From Bryobacteraceae bacterium (GTDB lineage Bacteria > Acidobacteriota > Terriglobia > Bryobacterales > Bryobacteraceae), in assembly GCA_029975915.1 (NCBI GenBank), contig JARKOC010000371.1:1-64000 (forward strand): a stretch of 64,000 nucleotides of DNA, written 5' to 3'. The notes under the pieces were generated by a model. It saw only the letters and a list, made by a program, of their open reading frames with translations, had not been told where the DNA came from and made no database searches. A program made the position numbers and the translations under genes. Positions 30,318 to 40,137 of this stretch are shown one piece after another (the first letter of the stretch is position 1; each line of letters opens with the position of its first letter).

Positions 30318-30821
30318 TCAGGGCATGAGCGGTTGAGAAAATTCCAGCCGGGCCGCGCCTAACTCAGCAAAGAATCCCGGATGGAGTTCCAGTGCCTGGA
30401 GGTACGGGCCGGAATACGGGCACTGGAGCAGTGCGGCAAATTCTGCCCTGAAGCCGAATCTTCCGTAGTATGCGGGTTCCCCGACCAGGACGATGGCCGG
30501 GAAATGGAGATCGCGTAGCATTTCGACGCCACGGTGGACGAGGGCGGCGCCAATCCCCTTGCATTGCCTGTCCGGCCGGACCGCCATGGGAGCCAGACAG
30601 GCCAACTGCCTTACCCCGGCGGGCGTGATTGCGGCGAGCCGGGAAAATGCGATGTGTCCCACCACCTCACCGTGCGACTCGGCAACCAGCGCGAAGATCA
30701 TGTCCGGCGTCAGCCTGAGCTTGCGCATGATCTGGGCCTCGTCCGGACGTCCGAATGCGGCTTTTAGCAAGTCGTCGATATAGTCGAAGTCCTCTGGCGA
30801 CTCTGGGCGGATTCCGATCAC
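30318..30821 (-). CDS. GNAT family N-acetyltransferase (YhbS-like)
   Basis: A 167-residue acetyltransferase. IGIRPESPEDFDYI is the beta-1 start, MAVRPDRQCKGIGAALV is the acetyl-CoA pyrophosphate loop, and LVGEPAYYGRFGFR is the typical YhbS-like C-terminal motif. The substrate is unknown. A GTG at 30821 is the start. It is the last gene of the cluster lpdA-lipB-E2-helical protein-GNAT, 36 bases after the preceding stop. Confidence 0.85.
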   Translation of the reverse strand: MIGIRPESPEDFDYIDDLLKAAFGRPDEAQIMRKLRLTPDMIFALVAESHGEVVGHIAFSRLAAITPAGVRQLACLAPMAVRPDRQCKGIGAALVHRGVEMLRDLHFPAIVLVGEPAYYGRFGFRAEFAALLQCPYSGPYLQALELHPGFFAELGAARLEFSQPLMP

Positions 30822-30857
30822 GACAGTCGAATTGTATCAGCCGGGCGGACGGCGCGA

Positions 30858-31871
30858 TCAAAAGATGCCTTTGAATATCGACGATTTCTTTCCTCCGAGG
30901 AGGCCGTTGAGTTGGATCAACAACATGCGGACCCGCAGGGATCTGTGAGTCAGCCCAAGTTCTTCGGGATCGATCTTGTTTTCATCGAGGTACTCGGCGA
31001 AGAGCCGGACCATCTCGCCAGGAGAGCCTTCGCCTTTGAATGACGTACAGGCGGCCGACTCGCAATCGAACATCTTGACGAATGTCTGTTCGAGCATTTG
31101 GGCAGCAAGCGAGGCTCCGGGCCGGTCGCCTGCTTCATAAAGGCGGCGGGTGAGCATGGACTGTGAGAACAGGCGGTCAGCGTCGCCCACTGGCAGTCTC
31201 TCCGTGTCCGGAAGGACCTCAGCGGCGAGCGCGGCGCCTCTGCGCGGCGGGGTTTCCTTGTCGTCGATCACCGAGAGAAACATTTCGATCCGGACCAGAG
31301 GATCTTTCTGCCTCCGGGCCAGCTCGATCAACTCGTCGGCGTTCTTGCCGCTGGCGCCCGGCCATTTGGCCTTTGGCTTGTCGATCTCCTCCTGGTTGGC
31401 GGGATCAAGTTTCCGGATACGCTCGAACTCGGACTTACATGCCGAGGCGAGTTCGGGATGGCGGACTTCAATCAGGCTTGAGAACGAGTCGAGCAAAAGG
31501 CCATCATCGAGGGCCGCTTTCCTTGACTGGATTGCTGCCAGGTGCGCTGTGATCACTTGAATCGCCTCAGCGGGTTCATGCCTGTAAAGGATTTCGACGG
31601 CTGGGAAAACGAGCATCCGGATCGTATGAGGGTCCGTCAGCGAACCAGCGCGGTTCAGGGCATTCCCCAGGAATCTGCGGCCGTCAGACGGACGGGCGTT
31701 CATAAGAATCTTGGCCGCCTCGGTCTGCGTGTCGATGCCAAGAAGGGGCGGTTCGGCCGCAGCCAATGTCTCGATTTCCTCGATCAACTTCGACGCCGGA
31801 TCAAGCGGCGCGGGCGTCTGCGCGAGGCAAACGCCCGTGAGGATGAGGCCCAAGAGGACGTTGAGGGGCAT
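30858..31871 (-). CDS. Exported helical-repeat-like protein, unknown
   Basis: A 337-residue protein with a signal peptide (MPLNVLLGLILTGVCLAQ) and an almost fully helical mature region with irregular helical pairs (AEAAKILMNARPSDGRRFL, IQVITAHLAAIQSRK, ASLAAQMLEQTFVKMF). It resembles Acidobacterial proteins annotated only as hypothetical. No catalytic motif is seen. It starts 31 bases after the E2 stop, so it may be co-transcribed with the lipoate genes, but a metabolic link is not evident. Confidence 0.6.
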   Translation of the reverse strand: MPLNVLLGLILTGVCLAQTPAPLDPASKLIEEIETLAAAEPPLLGIDTQTEAAKILMNARPSDGRRFLGNALNRAGSLTDPHTIRMLVFPAVEILYRHEPAEAIQVITAHLAAIQSRKAALDDGLLLDSFSSLIEVRHPELASACKSEFERIRKLDPANQEEIDKPKAKWPGASGKNADELIELARRQKDPLVRIEMFLSVIDDKETPPRRGAALAAEVLPDTERLPVGDADRLFSQSMLTRRLYEAGDRPGASLAAQMLEQTFVKMFDCESAACTSFKGEGSPGEMVRLFAEYLDENKIDPEELGLTHRSLRVRMLLIQLNGLLGGKKSSIFKGIF

Positions 31872-31902
31872 GCGCCCATAACCTCCTTGGATCGGGATCC
31901 GG

Positions 31903-33195
31903 CTAGAGGATCTGGTCGGACCAGTTTTCGAGAACGGCCTTGACTTTCTGGCAGAACTGGTCAGCAGTTGCGCCGTCGATCAGCCGGTGGTCGAACGTCA
32001 GAGCCAGGTAGGCCATCTGGCGAATGGCGATCGCGTCGTCGATCACCACCGGCGCCTTCTCCACCGCTCCCACACCGAGAATGGCCACCTGGGGCTGGTT
32101 GATCACAGGCGTGGCGAACAACGAACCAAACGAACCGAAGTTCGTGATGGAGAACGTACCCCCCTGAACATCCTCAGGCTTGAGCTGTTTGGAACGCGCG
32201 CGAGCGGCGAGATCGACGATGGAGCGTTGCAGGCCGACAATGTTCTTCTCGTCTGCGCCGCGAATGACGGGAACGATGAGCCCGTTATCGAGCGCAACCG
32301 CGATTCCTATGTTCACCTCGTTGTGAAAGAGAATGTTTGTCCCTTCAATGGAAGAATTGAAGATCGGGAACTGGCGAATGGCTTCCACTGCCGCGCGGGT
32401 GACGAAGGGCAGAAACGTCAAAGGGAAACCGTAGCGCTGCTGGAACTCCTCTTTCACTTTCGCCCGCAGCCGGGCGATTTTGGTCATGTCGATTCGGTGA
32501 ACTGTGGTGACATGGGCCGAGGTCCGTTTAGACATCACCATGTGCTCGGCGATCTTGGCGCGCATGATCGACATCGGCTCGACACGAGTTTTGACCGGTT
32601 CGACGCGGGCGACCTGGGCGGTGATCGGCGCAGTTTGCGTCACCGGCGCCGCCACCGGGACTGGAGCCGGTACTGGAGCCACCACTGGCGTCTGAACGCG
32701 CCTGGACGCGATGAATGCTTCCATGTCGGCCTTGGTGATCCGCCCGCCTGGCCCGGTGCCAGGGACCTGCTTCAAGTTCACGTCGTTTTCACGAGCCATG
32801 CGCCGGACTAATGGGGAAACAGGACCTGTCTCCTCTTCGGCGGCTTGCGCCACGGCAGGAGGCGGGGCGGTCTCGACTGCCACGGCCTGGGGTGCGGGAA
32901 CCGGCTCGGGTGCGGGAGCGGGCGCCTCAACAGGAGCCGGGGCGGCGGAGACGGCCTCGCCCGCTTCTCCGATGCGCGCCACCACCGTATTGACCGCAAC
33001 GACCTGGCCTTCCTTGACCAGAATCTCGGTCAGAACGCCGGCCGCCGGAGACGGAATTTCGGAATCCACTTTGTCGGTGGAAATTTCAAAGAGGGGTTCG
33101 TCCCGTTCGACCCGGTCGCCTGCCTGCTTGAGCCATTTGGTCAGAGTTCCTTCGGTAATCGATTCGCCCATCTGGGGCATGACAACATCGGCCAT
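31903..33195 (-). CDS. Dihydrolipoyllysine-residue acyltransferase (E2 of a 2-oxoacid dehydrogenase)
   Basis: A 430-residue E2 with one lipoyl domain (lipoylation Lys42 in STDKVDSE), an Ala/Pro-rich linker (about 80-120), a peripheral subunit-binding domain (SPLVRRMARENDVNL...GRITKADMEAFI, about 123-160), and a second flexible linker. The catalytic domain follows, with the FDHRLIDGA motif (His403, Asp407). It could belong to the 2-oxoglutarate, pyruvate or branched-chain complex; the single lipoyl domain fits 2-oxoglutarate or branched-chain E2. No E1 gene is in the window. It starts 27 bases after lipB. Confidence 0.92.
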   Translation of the reverse strand: MADVVMPQMGESITEGTLTKWLKQAGDRVERDEPLFEISTDKVDSEIPSPAAGVLTEILVKEGQVVAVNTVVARIGEAGEAVSAAPAPVEAPAPAPEPVPAPQAVAVETAPPPAVAQAAEEETGPVSPLVRRMARENDVNLKQVPGTGPGGRITKADMEAFIASRRVQTPVVAPVPAPVPVAAPVTQTAPITAQVARVEPVKTRVEPMSIMRAKIAEHMVMSKRTSAHVTTVHRIDMTKIARLRAKVKEEFQQRYGFPLTFLPFVTRAAVEAIRQFPIFNSSIEGTNILFHNEVNIGIAVALDNGLIVPVIRGADEKNIVGLQRSIVDLAARARSKQLKPEDVQGGTFSITNFGSFGSLFATPVINQPQVAILGVGAVEKAPVVIDDAIAIRQMAYLALTFDHRLIDGATADQFCQKVKAVLENWSDQIL

Positions 33196-33222
33196 GGTGT
33201 TTGCTCCGTTTCCTTTCGACTG

Positions 33223-33894
33223 TCAGCCAGCCACTCTACCGGCGGGCGCGGTCAGGTGCGCCGTCTTATATTCAAAAACCTCGGCGAAAGCATCCAGCAG
33301 TACATTCAATACCGCCGGACGTTCCACGTTCGCTCCCAGCTTCCACATCGATGTCACCGGCCTGGCGAGCCCGCACGGCACGATGTAGTCGAAATACTTC
33401 AAATCGGTCTTCCAGTTGAGCGCAAAACCGTGCGTGGTCACCCACCGGCTGATATGAACGCCGATAGCACAAATTTTAGCCCCTTCCACCCAGACTCCAG
33501 TTGCCAACGGGTCTCTGCCGGATTCGATGCCGAAGGCGCGCAGAGTTCGAATGACCGCCTCCTCCAGCCCGCGCACGTAAGCTACAACGTCCTTCTTCCA
33601 TTCTCGCAAATCGATGATCGGATACCCGACGATCTGGCCAGGGCCGTGATAGGTGATGTCGCCTCCACGGTCGATTTCCACCAGGTCGATCCCCATTTCA
33701 GCTAGATGCTCGCGGGAGGCCAGGAGGTTCTCAATGTGCCCGTTCCGGCCGAGCGTGAGTACATGTGGGTGCTCGACAAATATCAACTGGTCGCGGATCT
33801 CGCCTTTCTTGCGGCGCTCACTGAGCTCCCTTTGAAGTCCCCACGCCCTGGCGTACTCCATCCGGCCCAGGTCGCGAACCTCCAACTCACGCAT
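33223..33894 (-). CDS. lipB: Octanoyltransferase LipB
   Basis: A 223-residue enzyme moving octanoyl groups from ACP to lipoyl domains, the first step of lipoate synthesis. VEHPHVLTLGRNGH, the RGGDITYHGPGQIVGYP motif, catalytic Lys140 (GAKICAIG) and Cys174 (VPCGL) are all present. The ATG at 33894 overlaps the lpdA stop by 8 bases, supporting this start over more upstream codons. Being in one operon with E2 and E3 couples cofactor supply to complex assembly. No lipA is present here. Confidence 0.95.
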   Translation of the reverse strand: MRELEVRDLGRMEYARAWGLQRELSERRKKGEIRDQLIFVEHPHVLTLGRNGHIENLLASREHLAEMGIDLVEIDRGGDITYHGPGQIVGYPIIDLREWKKDVVAYVRGLEEAVIRTLRAFGIESGRDPLATGVWVEGAKICAIGVHISRWVTTHGFALNWKTDLKYFDYIVPCGLARPVTSMWKLGANVERPAVLNVLLDAFAEVFEYKTAHLTAPAGRVAG

Positions 33895-35284
33895 TGATGG
33901 CAAGGCCATAGACGTTATTGAACGCCTCGCCGACCGCTTCATAGAGGGTCGGGTGGGCGTGAATCGTCGTCATCATCGTCTCTACCGTCGCTTCGGACTC
34001 CATCGCTGTGACAGCCTCGGCGATCAGTTCGTAGGCATGCGGGCCAATGATGTGGACGCCAAGGATCTCTCCGTACTTGGCGTCGGCGACTATCTTCACG
34101 AATCCATCGTGGGAGCCGAGGATCGACGCCCTGGAGTTGCCCAAGAAGGGAAACTTGCCGATCTTGACCTCGTATCCCTGTTCCTTGGCCTGTCTCTCCG
34201 TGAGGCCGACGCTCCCGATGCCAGGCTCGGTGTAGGTCGCGCCGGGGATGCGTTGCTTGTTGATGGGCCGGACCTGCTTGCCGGCGATGTGGCCGACGGC
34301 CACCATCCCCTCCATCGTTGCTACATGGGCCAGTTGCGGCGTGCCAGCCACGATATCCCCAATGGCGTAGACTCCGGGTTCGGAGGTGCGCTGGTAGGCG
34401 TCCACCTGAACGAAGCCACGGTCGAGGACGATCTTGGTCTTCTCGATACCGACTCCATCCGTGTTGGGTTTACGGCCGACGGCCACCAAGAGCGTGTCGC
34501 CTTCTACTTCCTCGATCTTGCCTGCGCTCAACTCCACCTTCAGCCTGACGCCGGATTCGGTCTTATTGACTTCCAATACCTTCGCGCCGGGTTCGCAGTG
34601 GATGCCCTGCTTTTTGAATGAACGCTGGAGTTCCTTGCTGACGTCCTCGTCTTCGACCGGGACCAACCGCGGCAACATCTCATAAACCGTCACATCCGAG
34701 CCATAGCGCTTGAAGATCGAAGCGAATTCGACACCAACCGCCCCGGCGCCAATGACCAGAAGCTTCCTCGGCACGGCGGGCATGCGGAGAATTTCGACGT
34801 TGGTGACGATTCTGCTTTCGTCCGGCGTCAGGCCGGGCAACATGCGGGCGACCGATCCGGTGGCCAGGATGATGCTGTTTGCCTGGATCGTCTTCGTGCC
34901 ATCTGGCCCGTCAACCTGGACTTTGCCTCCGCCAAGCAGTTTGCCGAATCCCTTGATCACCTCGACTTTGTTTTTTTTCATTAACATGCCGACGCCCGAG
35001 GCATGTTTAGAAACGATCTTGTCCTTCCGTGCCAGCACCTTGGGCAGGTCGAGCGATGGATTTTCGCAGTGGATGCCTTGCTCGGCGGAGTGCTTGAAGT
35101 AGTCCCAAACCTCGGCTGTGTGCAGCAGCGCTTTGGTCGGAACGCATCCGACATGAAGGCACGTCCCACCAAGGTGAGGATCTTTTTCGATCAGGGCGGT
35201 CTTCAGGCCATACTGGCCGGCTCGAATCGCAGCGGAGTAGCCCCCCGGTCCGCTGCCGATTACCACGACATCGTAGGACATCAC
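33887..35284 (-). CDS. lpdA: Dihydrolipoyl dehydrogenase (E3)
   Basis: A 465-residue FAD flavoprotein that reoxidises dihydrolipoamide and reduces NAD. It has the FAD motif GSGPGGYSAAI, the redox disulfide Cys42-Cys47 in GGTCLHVGCVPT, the NAD-binding GAGAVGVEFASIF near residue 185, and the C-terminal HAHPTLYEAVGE His-Glu pair. It is first in the lpdA-lipB-E2 cluster and divergent from the POTRA protein gene. Confidence 0.96.
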   Translation of the reverse strand: MMSYDVVVIGSGPGGYSAAIRAGQYGLKTALIEKDPHLGGTCLHVGCVPTKALLHTAEVWDYFKHSAEQGIHCENPSLDLPKVLARKDKIVSKHASGVGMLMKKNKVEVIKGFGKLLGGGKVQVDGPDGTKTIQANSIILATGSVARMLPGLTPDESRIVTNVEILRMPAVPRKLLVIGAGAVGVEFASIFKRYGSDVTVYEMLPRLVPVEDEDVSKELQRSFKKQGIHCEPGAKVLEVNKTESGVRLKVELSAGKIEEVEGDTLLVAVGRKPNTDGVGIEKTKIVLDRGFVQVDAYQRTSEPGVYAIGDIVAGTPQLAHVATMEGMVAVGHIAGKQVRPINKQRIPGATYTEPGIGSVGLTERQAKEQGYEVKIGKFPFLGNSRASILGSHDGFVKIVADAKYGEILGVHIIGPHAYELIAEAVTAMESEATVETMMTTIHAHPTLYEAVGEAFNNVYGLAINA

Positions 35285-35323
35285 CCCCAGTTTAGCATCC
35301 GGCCTTTTTCAGATAATGGAAGC

Positions 35324-36682
35324 ATGAGGCGGCTGGTTGCGGTTTTCCTAATGTTCTCAATGGCGCTGCTGGCGCAGGCGCCAGCGAAGAAAGGCCCTCG
35401 CGCGAAGGCGCCCGCCGCCAAGCAGCCCGGTCCGGTGATTGAGTCGGTTCGGGTAGAGGGCGGAAGCCGCATCAGCGAGGCCGAGTTGATTCGTTTAAGC
35501 GGGCTCAAACCGGGACAGCCGCCGTCGAAGGAGGTCTTTGAGGGCGCCCGTGACCGGCTGCTGGAGACGGGCTGTATCGAAACCGTCAGTTGGAGATATG
35601 CTCCGTCGCCGGCTAAAACGGGCTATGAAGCCGTCATCTCGATCACCGAAGCCGACCAGTTTCTGCCCTGGTCGATTGAACGGTTGCCCGTCACCGCGGC
35701 CGAATTTGCCGCCGCGGCATCAAAGGAACTCCCTTGTTTTGGCAAGGACTTGCCGACATACGAGCGATACCTGACAAGAGCTACCACGGTGATGCAGAGG
35801 TTGCTGGAGGGAAAAGGCGTCAAAGAGCAGGCCGCGGCCAAGGTCGGGCTTCCGGACGGCAAGACTCTCACGATCGTCTTTCAACCCAGCACCCCGCCTC
35901 CCAATATCTACGATGTTCAGTTCACCGGTAACAAGAGCGTGCCCGGTCCGGATCTTCGCAAACCCCTGGCGCAGGCGGCGATCGGCCTTCCGTACAGCGA
36001 GACATTGTTCAGGCAATTGCTGGAGAACCAAACGAAGCCGATCTACGAAACTCTGGGGAGGTTGACGGTCACGTTCCCGTCCATCAAGGTCGTGCCGTCG
36101 CCGGAACCAGGCGTTAACGGCGTGCTGGTGATCGTGGAAGTGGACGAAGGGCCGGTCTACACGCTGGACGACATCAAGGTGGAAGGCGCGCCGATCGAAG
36201 AGGCGGAAATCGAGAAACTGGGCCAGTTCGACCGGGGCAAGACCGTGAACCATACGAATCTCGGGCTCGCCATGGAGCGCATACTGGGTGAACTGCGCAA
36301 CCGGGGCTATCTGAACTGCTCATACAGAGCGCTACGCAAACTCGACACTGAGCGCAAGACGGCCAGTATGACGATTCAGGTGACTCCAGGCGACCAGTAC
36401 CTCATGGGCCGGCTCACCATCGTTGGCCTGGACGTGATCACCGAACCGGTGATCCGCAAGCTGTGGATCCTGGAGCCCGGAAAGCCGTTCAGGAAGGACT
36501 ATCCGGAGTTTTTCCTCAATCAGATCCGTGCGCGCGGAGTGCTCGATTTCCTCGGCGAGACCAAGTCCGAGGTCAAGATCGACGAACAGGCCAAACGCGC
36601 CGATGTCACGTTGATTTTTAAGGGGGGCGCGCAGCCGCTCGATTCGCGTCAACCTGAAAGGCTGCCACGCCGGCCTCAATAG
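35324..36682 (+). CDS. Exported POTRA-repeat protein without a beta-barrel
   Basis: A 452-residue protein starting with a signal peptide ([18 protein letters not shown]) and a Lys/Pro linker. Several POTRA-like repeats follow: [74 protein letters not shown] and [23 protein letters not shown]. The C-terminus ends soon after the last repeat in a short basic tail, so the Omp85 barrel found in BamA or TamA is missing. It may be a periplasmic partner of the Bam machine. The ATG at 35324 is inside a longer open frame that runs antisense to lpdA. Confidence 0.8.
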   Translation: MRRLVAVFLMFSMALLAQAPAKKGPRAKAPAAKQPGPVIESVRVEGGSRISEAELIRLSGLKPGQPPSKEVFEGARDRLLETGCIETVSWRYAPSPAKTGYEAVISITEADQFLPWSIERLPVTAAEFAAAASKELPCFGKDLPTYERYLTRATTVMQRLLEGKGVKEQAAAKVGLPDGKTLTIVFQPSTPPPNIYDVQFTGNKSVPGPDLRKPLAQAAIGLPYSETLFRQLLENQTKPIYETLGRLTVTFPSIKVVPSPEPGVNGVLVIVEVDEGPVYTLDDIKVEGAPIEEAEIEKLGQFDRGKTVNHTNLGLAMERILGELRNRGYLNCSYRALRKLDTERKTASMTIQVTPGDQYLMGRLTIVGLDVITEPVIRKLWILEPGKPFRKDYPEFFLNQIRARGVLDFLGETKSEVKIDEQAKRADVTLIFKGGAQPLDSRQPERLPRRPQ

Positions 36683-36752
36683 GGATGCGAGTTCCTCGCT
36701 TGCTCCCGGCGCAGCCTCGGACTATCGTAATGGAGTCAGAGGAGGAACACCG

Positions 36753-37643
36753 TTGAAATACAAACCAAGCGCCGTGGTGGATCGGCTCACCGTCCCTACC
36801 GGCGGAAAAACGATCTCCCTAATAAAAGATTTCCCTCCAGGTTGGACCCCTAAGGGACTCGACAAAGACAAGGCGGAGGACCTACTCAAGGAGGGCGTTG
36901 AGACTCTGGCCGAATTGCAGGACAGGCTCTACGCGCAGGATACCTATGCCCTGTTGGTCATCTTTCAGGCCATGGACGCCGCCGGAAAGGATGGCGCCAT
37001 CAAGCACGTCATGAGCGGAATCAATCCGCAGGGCTGCCAGGTGTTCGCGTTCAAGGGGCCGTCGGCCGAGGAACTCGACCACGATTACCTGTGGCGTTGC
37101 ATGAAGTGCCTGCCCGAGCGCGGCCGGATAGGCATATTCAACCGCAGCTATTACGAGGAGGTTCTGGTGGTCCGGGTCCACCCGGAGATCCTGGCGAAAC
37201 AGAAACTGCCGGATAAGTACAAGAATGGCAAGATCTGGAAGCAGCGCTTCGAGGAGATCAACAACTTCGAGCGGTACCTGGTGCGGAACGGAGTCGAGAT
37301 CGTGAAGATCTTTCTCAACGTTTCCAAGGACGAGCAGAAGCGGCGATTCCTTGACAGGATCGAGCAGCCCGAGAAGAACTGGAAGTTCTCTCTGGCCGAC
37401 GCCAAGGAGCGCGGACTATGGGACGACTACATGGCCGCCTATGAGGATGCGATCCGTCACACAAGCACGAAGCACGCACCGTGGTACGTGATTCCGGCCG
37501 ACAATAAGTGGTTTGCTCGGCTGGCGGTAGCGGCGGTGATCGGTGAGAAACTGAAGTCTCTGAAGCTCGCCTACCCTGAGATCAGCGGGCAGCAGAAAGA
37601 AGCGCTGGCCGAGGCGCGCGAGGCGCTCGAATCGGAGAAATAG
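36753..37643 (+). CDS. ppk2: Polyphosphate kinase 2 family protein
   Basis: A 296-residue PPK2, a P-loop kinase transferring phosphate between polyphosphate and nucleotides. Walker A is [19 protein letters not shown], followed by [11 protein letters not shown]; the lid and Walker B region is [20 protein letters not shown]. The [13 protein letters not shown] style resembles the class that phosphorylates AMP/ADP, but the class cannot be settled here. The start is TTG at 36753, with GGAGGA at 36741-36746 six bases away. It lies 70 bases after the POTRA gene and converges with the GH95-like gene. Confidence 0.93.
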   Translation: MKYKPSAVVDRLTVPTGGKTISLIKDFPPGWTPKGLDKDKAEDLLKEGVETLAELQDRLYAQDTYALLVIFQAMDAAGKDGAIKHVMSGINPQGCQVFAFKGPSAEELDHDYLWRCMKCLPERGRIGIFNRSYYEEVLVVRVHPEILAKQKLPDKYKNGKIWKQRFEEINNFERYLVRNGVEIVKIFLNVSKDEQKRRFLDRIEQPEKNWKFSLADAKERGLWDDYMAAYEDAIRHTSTKHAPWYVIPADNKWFARLAVAAVIGEKLKSLKLAYPEISGQQKEALAEAREALESEK

Positions 37644-37649
37644 GGCTCG

Positions 37650-40118
37650 TCAGGCCTGATTCAGGTCGTAGACGCCACCCGGCCGGGTATCGAACTCCAC
37701 GGCATCGCCAGCCGCGCGGATAGAGACCGGCTTGCCGGCAGACGTGACGGCCAGTTGGCCGCTTGGCCAAGGCGATACGATGCGCACGGCGCCGCCCTTT
37801 TCGCTTTCGATCCGGACGCCACTGACGGTCTTGCCGTCCCAGGCTGCCGACACCAGGAACGCGCCTTTGGCCCGCAGATGGCGGAATCGGGCCGGGCCAA
37901 GGTTCTTCGTATTCGGGAACAGCCGGATGACGCCGGAACAGCTTTGCAGCATGCACTCGTTCAACACGCCCGGCAGCGAGAGATTCTCCGTCCAAACGCC
38001 CATCTCCAGCATGTAGTCGAAATTGGTGCCGTCGCTGAAGCGGCCATCGATCTGCCGGACACGGTCGTTGGCGATCCCATTCTTCACCGTGCAGTATCGG
38101 ACCTCGCGCTTGAACCAGCCAAGGTCTAACATGCCGAGCCGGGCGCGCATCATCGGCTGCCAGACCAGATCATTGCTGCCCTCCAGACGGACAGTGGCAA
38201 CGGTTCGTTTGGCCAAACCCAGCATGTCCCGGCGGCGGTCCAAACCCACCTGCTCGGCCGGGAAGACCGGCGCGGCGGTGACCGGGACGTTGTACACCCA
38301 CTCGGCTGGTGCATCGGCGACATCCAGCCAGACCTCGCCGTACGGGCCCTTGACTGTAGGGTAAGGCGCCAGATTTTCACGAAGTTCTTTCCACTTCGGA
38401 CGGAGTGCGGAGTCGACGTTCAGCACGGCCGATGCTTCGAGCATGGCATCCAACAGGAACTCGGTGAGGGCCAGATCGATGATGCAGTCCCGGTTCAACC
38501 GGTAGTTCACAGTCAGGCCCCAGTTCTCCGGTGAAACGGACGGATTCAGCCGGTACTTTCCGTCAGCGCCTTTCCTGGCGTAGGCAGCGAGGAAATCTGT
38601 CGCGGCGCGCATGAGTGGATAAGCGCGCTTCAGGAACGCCTCATCCTTGGTGTATTCGTAGTGCCACCAAAGGCTCTGGACGGTCCAGGGCGTTTCGCAG
38701 ATCTCATAGCCCCACGGGGGAACCGGGTATGGATTCACCTTGCTCGGGACGGGATAGGCGGTGTGAGGGAAGAACGCCCCGGGCAGTCCGAACTGCTCAC
38801 GCGCGTTCCATTCCGACATGGGCATCAGCTTCTCGACAAGATCGACATACGGCAGGTGCTGCTCTGCGTGGTTGGACGAGAATACACCCCAGTAGACCTG
38901 CTGGGTGTTGTAATTCATGTGATAGTCGCCGTGCCATGCCGTCCCAATCGCACCCTTCGACCAGTTGCCAAACAAACCCGGTGCGACCACGCCCGGTTTC
39001 AAGCAGCAGGCGAGCCAATACTGATTCTGGTACCAGATGCGTTCGAGGTCGCGGTCGGCTATATCGACCGCCGATTTCGACCAGAACTCGCTCCACGCCG
39101 CCGCCGACTTCCTATGCAGTTCGTTGAAAGGCGTCGCGGCCATCCGGGCCGCAAGTTGGGCTGCGGCTTGGCGGTTTTTCGGTGTGTCACGGGGCGTGAG
39201 CAAGGCGATGTCCAGCCGGAAAGAGGAATCGCCAGTCGCGGGGCGTTTGAAGAAGACGCGCCTGCGCCGTTGGTCAACGGAGCCCTGCCAGCCGGGACTC
39301 ATTCTGGCCGAAAGCGCAAAGTTCGAGTCGTCCGGTGAGGCGGGCGGTGATGGGACCGCTTCGGTTGGAGCCGTTGCGGGGCAGAGCTGAAAACAATCGA
39401 ATGCCGGGCCGTCACAGGATAACACCGGCTCCGGCATCAGCGCCTTCGCCTCGTAGTGCGGATAGTAGGCCACAGAAACAAACGGCGCCGGTGCGTCAGT
39501 AGTCAAAACCATGTGGTTCGTGTCGCGGCTGACGAAACACCGGACACTCACCTGGCGAGGCGGCTTGCCGGGCTCATTCACGTGAAGCGCAACCTCGTAG
39601 AGTCCATCGGTGATGGACAACTTCTGTTGACCGACCGTCACCCATCGCGAATCCCAATGCAACCAAACGGATCCGCAGGGCCAGGGCCGCGGCCAGGGCT
39701 TCGAGTAGGAACTGCGAACCTTGCCGTGGTAGGCCGACAACTCGGGGTCGGAATTCTCCATGTATGTGGCGTCTGGACGGCCGGCGGCAATGGCGCGCTG
39801 GCTGGCGCGCTCCCACATTTCGATCACTTTGGCGAAAGGCAGGACATGTTGGGCGTGGTCTTCACTCACGCGGATGTCCCATGCATCCTCTTTGCCGAAG
39901 TGCAGCCCGATGGCGTCGGGACGGACGGTGATGCACAGTCCGACGTCGCCGTTGCCGAGCAACATGCCCTCGAAGAAACCGGGTGTCGGGCCTTCACGAA
40001 CGACGGCGTGGCGCGCCGCACCGTTCAACGCATCCAGCCCTGATTGCCGCTTCGAAGGCGCCGGCGCTGCACTGGCCGCAGCCGCGCCAGCAAAGAATTC
40101 CCTGCGGGTGGCTCGCAT
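37650..40118 (-). CDS. GH95-like glycoside hydrolase (putative alpha-L-fucosidase), exported
   Basis: An 822-residue enzyme with a Tat-like leader (TRREFFAGAAAASAAP). It has the N-terminal beta-sandwich, an (alpha/alpha)6 barrel in the middle (GTAWHGDYHMNYNTQQVYWG resembles the GH95 WGSDYHLNINLQMNYWP motif), and a late MLQSCSGVIRLFPN similar to the GH95 HTGVIRLFP region. GH95 enzymes are inverting 1,2-alpha-fucosidases or galactosidases. The relation is visible but distant, and a GH65/GH95-type relative is possible. The amidohydrolase gene lies just upstream on the same strand. Confidence 0.72.
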   Translation of the reverse strand: MRATRREFFAGAAAASAAPAPSKRQSGLDALNGAARHAVVREGPTPGFFEGMLLGNGDVGLCITVRPDAIGLHFGKEDAWDIRVSEDHAQHVLPFAKVIEMWERASQRAIAAGRPDATYMENSDPELSAYHGKVRSSYSKPWPRPWPCGSVWLHWDSRWVTVGQQKLSITDGLYEVALHVNEPGKPPRQVSVRCFVSRDTNHMVLTTDAPAPFVSVAYYPHYEAKALMPEPVLSCDGPAFDCFQLCPATAPTEAVPSPPASPDDSNFALSARMSPGWQGSVDQRRRRVFFKRPATGDSSFRLDIALLTPRDTPKNRQAAAQLAARMAATPFNELHRKSAAAWSEFWSKSAVDIADRDLERIWYQNQYWLACCLKPGVVAPGLFGNWSKGAIGTAWHGDYHMNYNTQQVYWGVFSSNHAEQHLPYVDLVEKLMPMSEWNAREQFGLPGAFFPHTAYPVPSKVNPYPVPPWGYEICETPWTVQSLWWHYEYTKDEAFLKRAYPLMRAATDFLAAYARKGADGKYRLNPSVSPENWGLTVNYRLNRDCIIDLALTEFLLDAMLEASAVLNVDSALRPKWKELRENLAPYPTVKGPYGEVWLDVADAPAEWVYNVPVTAAPVFPAEQVGLDRRRDMLGLAKRTVATVRLEGSNDLVWQPMMRARLGMLDLGWFKREVRYCTVKNGIANDRVRQIDGRFSDGTNFDYMLEMGVWTENLSLPGVLNECMLQSCSGVIRLFPNTKNLGPARFRHLRAKGAFLVSAAWDGKTVSGVRIESEKGGAVRIVSPWPSGQLAVTSAGKPVSIRAAGDAVEFDTRPGGVYDLNQA

Positions 40119-40137
40119 TCATTCCTCCCCTCGCCGG

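Noticed and set aside
37650..37670. TCAGGCCTGA palindrome between ppk2 and the GH95-like gene as a terminator
   Set aside because: The palindrome is only 10 bp with no loop and no T run; it overlaps the coding end of the GH95-like gene.
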